Shown here in pieces: positions 58,501-64,000 of a stretch of DNA of 64,000 bases. Under the pieces are notes generated by a model that searched no databases, was not told the DNA's origin, and saw nothing but the letters and a program-made list of their open reading frames with translations. Origin of the DNA: Heliocidaris tuberculata (Eukaryota; Echinodermata; Echinoidea; Camarodonta; Echinometridae); contig CM046837.1 in the NCBI GenBank assembly GCA_025618425.1, forward strand, positions 28,159,059 through 28,223,058, in the 5' to 3' direction. Each line of letters begins with the position of its first letter. Within the stretch, counting starts at the first letter, position 1. A program made the position numbers and the translations under genes.

Positions 58501-61500
58501 TTACTGTGTCGAATTTGAAAAAGATTCATGGTTTCGTTTTTGAGTTATTGCCCCCGTAAAAAGAGGGGGGGGGGGTCAAAAAAGGAAAAAATGAATAATA
58601 AAAAAAAAACGAATTGAGCTATGAATCTGATTTTTGGTGTGCATGATATTTGGTCGAAATGTGGTGGACGAGGCAAAATTCAAAAAGATTGACCTCCTCA
58701 TTTGGGAGTCATTGGGGGTGTCATTTTTCATATTTGCGGGGGCACTGACGCGCGAACGTGTGCGCACACGCGCGTCTAAGTCTCTGAATTTGACCTGATT
58801 GATATTAGCTTCAATCATGCCAAATATAAATGAGAAATGATTTTCCCTGATGAAGATATGACCATGAGTTGATTTTCATAAAATGGCGCCTGGATGACGT
58901 CACGATGACCTGGGGACCTTGAAAAAGTTACGGGAACTTGATCTCGTAGGGGCTGATGACTGACGAAAACTTGAAGAAATTGGACTGGGCCGATTTTGAG
59001 ATATCATCTACACAAAAAGTGGGCCGAAAAAGGAAAGCTCGTTTTGACAAAACTAAAATTAACCTATAATACCTATAACGTGTGTGTCTATGGCAAAATG
59101 GGTAATTTGAACTTTGAAAGCCATTTTCACCCTGAAGACGACCGTTAAAACGTTTGAGCTACACGAACCTTTTTTGTGTAGAATTTTCTGCTCTTTCATG
59201 TGAATCAAGTCCCAAGTCTCTAGCACCCCGCAAACTGAAGTTAGGGCTCATTTTCAGGGTGCGAAAAGGGCATTTTTCACCCTAAAATCACTAAATGAAG
59301 CCTGGATGACGTCATAAGGACGTCATGAACCTCAAATTTTCACCGTCAACACTTCTTATCAGTCCTCATTACTGTGTCGAATTTGAAAAAGATTCATGGT
59401 TTCGTTTTTGAGTTATTGCCCCCGTAAAAAGAGGGGGGGGGGGTCAAAAAAGGAAAAAATGAATAATAAAAAAAAAACGAATTGAGCTATGAATCTGATT
59501 TTTGGTGTGCATGATATTTGGTCGAAATGTGGTGGACGAGGCAAAATTCAAAAAGATTGACCTCCTCATTTGGGAGTCATTGGGGGTGTCATTTTTCATA
59601 TTTGCGGGGGCACTGACGCGCGAACGTGTGCGCACACGCGCGTCTAAGTCTCTGAATTTGACCTGATTGATATTAGCTTCAATCATGCCAAATATAAATG
59701 AGAAATTATTTTCCCTGATGAAGATATGACCATGAGTTGATTTTCATAAAATGGCGCCTGGATGACGTCACGATGACCTGGGGACCTTGAAAAAGTTACG
59801 GGAACTTGATCTCGTAGGGGCTGATGACTGACGAAAACTTGAAGAAATTGGACTGGGCCGATTTTGAGATATCATCTACACAAAAAGTGGGCCGAAAAAG
59901 GAAAGCTCGTTTTGACAAAACTAAAATTAACCTATAATACCTATAACGTGTGTGTCTATGGCAAAATGGGTAATTTGAACTTTGAAAGCCATTTTCACCC
60001 TGAAGACGACCGTTAAAACGTTTGAGCTACACGAACCTTTTTTGTGTAGAATTTTCTGCTCTTTCATGTGAATCAAGTCCCAAGTCTCTAGCACCCCGCA
60101 AACTGAAGTTAGGGCTCATTTTCAGGGTGCGAAAAGGGCATTTTTCACCCTAAAATCACTAAATGAAGCCTGGATGACGTCATAAGGACGTCATGAACCT
60201 CAAATTTTCACCGTCAACACTTCTTATCAGTCCTCATTACTGTGTCGAATTTGAAAAAGATTCATGGTTTCGTTTTTGAGTTATTGCCCCCGTAAAAAGA
60301 GGGGGGGGGGGTCAAAAAAGGAAAAAATGAATAATAAAAAAAAAACGAATTGAGCTATGAATCTGATTTTTGGTGTGCATGATATTTGGTCGAAATGTGG
60401 TGGACGAGGCAAAATTCAAAAAGATTGACCTCCTCATTTGGGAGTCATTGGGGGTGTCATTTTTCATATTTGCGGGGGCACTGACGCGCGAACGTGTGCG
60501 CACACGCGCGTCTAAGTCTCTGAATTTGACCTGATTGATATTAGCTTCAATCATGCCAAATATAAATGAGAAATGATTTTCCCTGATGAAGATATGACCA
60601 TGAGTTGATTTTCATAAAATGGCGCCTGGATGACGTCACGATGACCTGGGGACCTTGAAAAAGTTACGGGAACTTGATCTCGTAGGGGCTGATGACTGAC
60701 GAAAACTTGAAGAAATTGGACTGGGCCGATTTTGAGATATCATCTACACAAAAAGTGGGCCGAAAAAGGAAAGCTCGTTTTGACAAAACTAAAATTAACC
60801 TATAATACCTATAACGTGTGTGTCTATGGCAAAATGGGTAATTTGAACTTTGAAAGCCATTTTCACCCTGAAGACGACCGTTAAAACGTTTGAGCTACAC
60901 GAACCTTTTTTGTGTAGAATTTTCTGCTCTTTCATGTGAATCAAGTCCCAAGTCTCTAGCACCCGCAAACTGAAGTTAGGGCTCATTTTCAGGGTGCGAA
61001 AAGGGCATTTTTCACCCTAAAATCACTAAATGAAGCCTGGATGACGTCATAAGGACGTCATGAACCTCAAATTTTCACCGTCAACACTTCTTATCAGTCC
61101 TCATTACTGTGTCGAATTTGAAAAAGATTCATGGTTTCGTTTTTGAGTTATTGCCCCGTAAAAAGAGGGGGGGGGGGTCAAAAAAGGAAAAAATGAATAA
61201 TAAAAAAAAAACGAATTGAGCTATGAATCTGATTTTTGGTGTGCATGATATTTGGTCGAAATGTGGTGGACGAGGCAAAATTCAAAAAGATTGACCTCCT
61301 CATTTGGGAGTCATTGGGGGTGTCATTTTTCATATTTGCGGGGGCACTGACGCGCGAACGTGTGCGCACACGCGCGTCTAAGTCTCTGAATTTGACCTGA
61401 TTGATATTAGCTTCAATCATGCCAAATATAAATGAGAAATGATTTTCCCTGATGAAGATATAACCATGAGTTGATTTTCATAAAATGGCGCCTGGATGAC

Positions 61501-61668
61501 GTCACGATGACCTGGGGACCTTGAAAAAGTTACGGGAACTTGATCTCGTAGGGGCTGATGACTGACGAAAACTTGAAGAAATTGGACTGGGCCGATTTTG
61601 AGATATCATCTACACAAAAAGTGGGCCGAAAAAGGAAAGCTCGTTTTGACAAAACTAAAATTAACCTA
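55597..61668 (+). repeat. Satellite monomers M9-M15, subfamily B
   Basis: Seven monomers of 866-868 bp start at 55597, 56465, 57332, 58199, 59067, 59935 and 60803. They differ only in poly-G length and a few bases (for example T for G at 59706, A for G near 61461). B-specific text includes 'GATGACGTCATAAGGACGTC', 'GGTCGAAATGTGGTGGACG' and 'GACCTGGGGACCTTG'. An 80-codon minus-strand frame repeats in most units simply because the units are copies. Confidence 0.95.
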
Positions 61669-63309
61669 CTAGAACTTTAATTCGTCACTGAAGACGAATT
61701 AGGTGGTCTGTCTACCCGATGGTAAAATTGCTAAGATGTGATAATATTTGTGCAAGATAATATTCCTGATTATGTTGAAAATGGATGGAGACTTGCGTCA
61801 AAGAAAATCGGGCAATTTCATATTGCATTATACATGGGATATTAACCCATTGGTTTAAAACACGACAGGCAATCAGATTTTGCATAGGGTTGTACACAAA
61901 CTACATTCAATTAGGCATAACACGCAAATTAAAAAAGTTTATTACATTGTTTGTGATTTTATATGTTCCAGTAGTCGAAGCAAATGGTAAAATATGAAGC
62001 AAAAAGAAAAAAAAAAAATTCAAAAAAAAAAAGACCCACCGGGATTCGAACCTGGGTCGGCGGGATGGGAGGCAAGTGCTTTACCAATGGACCAAAAGTT
62101 TTCCAATAGAGATAACACGTAGACGAAAAACGGGATTCTCAAATGACATTTTGTACTTAAAAAACGGGCATGATCCCGACATCTGATCAAAAATTGGAGG
62201 GCACACTTGTAAAAGCTTATAGTCTCAGCTATAACATACCAAAATTTGGAAGAAAACCGAGCAGAAATAACAAAGATACAGCTCAAAGAAGACGGGAATG
62301 TAAAATCAAGATTTGAGAAAAAGTCATGTCCCATAGAGAATACACGCAAAATGTGAAAAATTGACATGCCTCCTTTAATCGCAAAAATACACCATAATCC
62401 CTTTGTCAAAATGAAAAATGGTGACAACTGATCTTGTAGAGAATTGTCTCAGCTACAACATATCGAAAATTGGATGAAAATTGACCAACTATGAGTGACA
62501 TATTGTAAAATGAATACAAAATTTATGACGTCATTTTTTCAAAATCGAATTTTTGAGTTCATATGCAAATGTGACGACGTTCCGTTCGATTGACCCCCGA
62601 TTTTTTTTCATGAATTACAATCTACAACTCATAGGCTTTCAAAAAATGTAAAAAAAATGGGGGGTAGCCACACATTCTGACGAGCTATGGCGGATTTTAT
62701 ATATACATGTTTTTACCACTTTTTACATTATATTGCCCATTGACGCGCGCACGAATTTGAAAGTTTGACGCGCGCGTGTGGCATTATGGAAGGTCGAGAA
62801 TGACTGAAAATAGTTTGAAATTATTAAGAATAGTGCCAGGAACCCAAACCATGCGAAAAAACGGCGTTTCTACGTTATCTATGTGTTGCGCACGCGTAAA
62901 ACGCGCGCGCGGGCGCATACGCGCCGAAATTTTTGAAATGCTAAAAATGGCCTGAAACCTGTGTAAAATGAATTTGAGATGATTTGGAGCATTTTTCATT
63001 TTTGCGCGCGCACTGACGCGCGGACGTACCCGTACGCGCGCGTTTAAAGAAATGACCTTGACCAGATCGCCATGGACCTTAATCATGCCAAATATGAATA
63101 AGAAATGACTTTCCGTAATGAAGATATGACCATAAGTTCATTTTCACAAAATGGCGCCTAGATGACGTCACGATAAAATAATGACCTTGAAAAAGATACG
63201 GGAACTTGATCTTATAGAACCTGATAACTGATCAAAATTTGAAGAAAATTGACTGAACAGATTTTGAGCAATCGTGACCACAAAAAAATGGGAGAAAAAT
63301 AATAAATAA
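61669..63309 (+). mobile_element. Helitron-like element Hel6 (interrupted at its 3' end)
   Basis: It begins CTAGAACTTTAATTCG at the same monomer junction as the others. After 1641 bp the 3' end is interrupted, at AATAAATAA, by another left end (63310). Its own terminal stem-loop must lie beyond the window. Confidence 0.6.
62032..62103 (-). tRNA. tRNA-Gly(CCC)-like sequence in Hel6
   Basis: A and B boxes match the copy at 50801, with a one-base change at the 3' end (AGACCCA on the plus strand). A T tract follows. Probably a pseudo-tRNA. Confidence 0.5.
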
Positions 63310-64000
63310 CTAGAAATTTAATTCGTCACTGAAGACGAATTAGGTGGTCTGTCTTTCACTGTGGCAAAGTGCTTTGTCAGGTGTGATAATATTTCTGCAA
63401 GATTATAATAATGTTGACGACAATGATCATAAGATATGGTCATATAAGTGATGACAATGACGATAATGATATATTGATAATGATGATCATAATGACAATA
63501 ATGATGACAATAACCACGATAACCTAAGTGGCATAGCGCCCCTACAGGTTCAGTTTTATGGGCGATTTTTCGAAAAGTGCTTGAAATGGCATGAAACGTT
63601 TGCAAAATGAATTTGGGACGATTTGGATCATTTCTAAATTTTGCGGGCGCACGGACGCGCGGACGTACGCGTACGCGCGCGTTTAACGAAATGACCTTGA
63701 CTGGAATGACAGTGACCTTAACCATGCCAAATATGAAAGAGAAATGACATTTCGTTATGAACATATGACCATAAGTTGATTTTCACAAAATGGCGCCTGG
63801 ATGACGTCACAATAACCTGATGACCTTGGAAAAGATGTGGGAACTTGACCTTATTAGGACTGATGACTGACGAAAATATGAAGAAAATTGACTGAGCCGA
63901 TTTGGAGAAATCGGGATAACGAACTGGACGATTTGATATTGCAGGACATGTGGAAGATTATCCCCGACAGGGAATGAGATTCTACACAAACTACTGCACA
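63310..64000 (+). mobile_element. Helitron-like element Hel7, left part (short-variant composite)
   Basis: It begins CTAGAAATTTAATTCG and matches 45633-46330, including the GATAATGAT tract and 'GGCATAGCGCCCCTACAGG', and passes into the same second element at 'GACGATTTGATATTGCAGG'. The identical fusion in two places shows the composite is itself a propagated form. It lacks 'TTAGCTTTAACACA' present near 46280. Cut by the window end. Confidence 0.6.

Noticed and set aside
55106..61420. An 80-codon minus-strand frame repeated in seven satellite monomers
   Set aside because: It persists only because the monomers are near-identical copies. It has no domain, its second half is low-complexity Phe/Ile-rich, and sister A-type monomers break or alter it.
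40012..61668. CRISPR or direct-repeat defence locus
   Set aside because: The ~867-bp monomers are a satellite, with no spacers or associated genes.
42576..62103. Functional tRNA-Gly genes
   Set aside because: Acceptor and anticodon stems pair poorly in every copy, so they are described as tRNA-like sequences with intact promoter boxes.

Overview
This is non-coding, repeat-dominated eukaryotic DNA, most likely from an echinoderm and probably a sea urchin. That reading rests on one exon (36940-37143) encoding a leucine-rich-repeat segment of the kind found in the hugely expanded sea-urchin NACHT-LRR (NLR) family, together with CR1/L2-like and L1/Tx1-like LINEs, a Polinton/Maverick polymerase fossil, hAT-like and TA-flanked MITEs, and a nuclear-receptor-motif repeat common in marine invertebrates. 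No complete host gene is present; apart from the single exon, every protein-like stretch is a transposon remnant. The species is inferred, not proven. LAYOUT 1-39.5 kb: the backbone is a set of paralogous intron copies, all on the + strand. A roughly 0.9 kb 'alpha block' recurs at least ten times (near 1, 6840, 11200, 17480, 21600, 27760, 29250, 33545, 35330 and 38330), followed by shared downstream intron and, once intact, by the LRR exon with both splice sites. A truncated exon lies at 24531-24593, and in a third copy the exon has been deleted (around 15120). Mobile elements interrupt this backbone, and comparison of filled and empty paralogous sites dates many of them: minus-strand LINEs at 8734-11168 and 18865-21550 at the same intron site, a TA-flanked MITE at 22705-22848, hAT MITEs with 8-bp target duplications at 16351-16916 and 31344-32153, a TIR element with TTA flanks at 3718/15834, and a CR1-like LINE (12116-14600) that carries an antisense LINE fragment between 353-bp direct duplications. 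From 24.7 to 33.2 kb lie an L1/Tx1-like LINE, a chimeric roughly 1.5 kb unit repeated about three times, and a Polinton DNA polymerase B pseudogene. LAYOUT 39.5-64 kb: a 500-N assembly gap (39512-40011) is followed by an array of roughly 867-bp satellite monomers (15 visible, two subfamilies, with one hybrid monomer at 54732-55596). The array is interrupted, always at the same monomer position, by roughly 1.7 kb Helitron/Helentron-like elements. These start with CTAGAA, end with a 12-bp stem-loop followed by TAA, sit between A and T without a target duplication, and are nested into their own 3' ends. Most carry a minus-strand tRNA-Gly(CCC)-like cassette with A box, B box and a T-run terminator. 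The second half of the satellite monomer resembles the second half of these elements, which suggests the satellite derives from the element family. This element-satellite complex is the most novel-looking system in the window. All alignments were made by eye; identity values and family assignments need computation.
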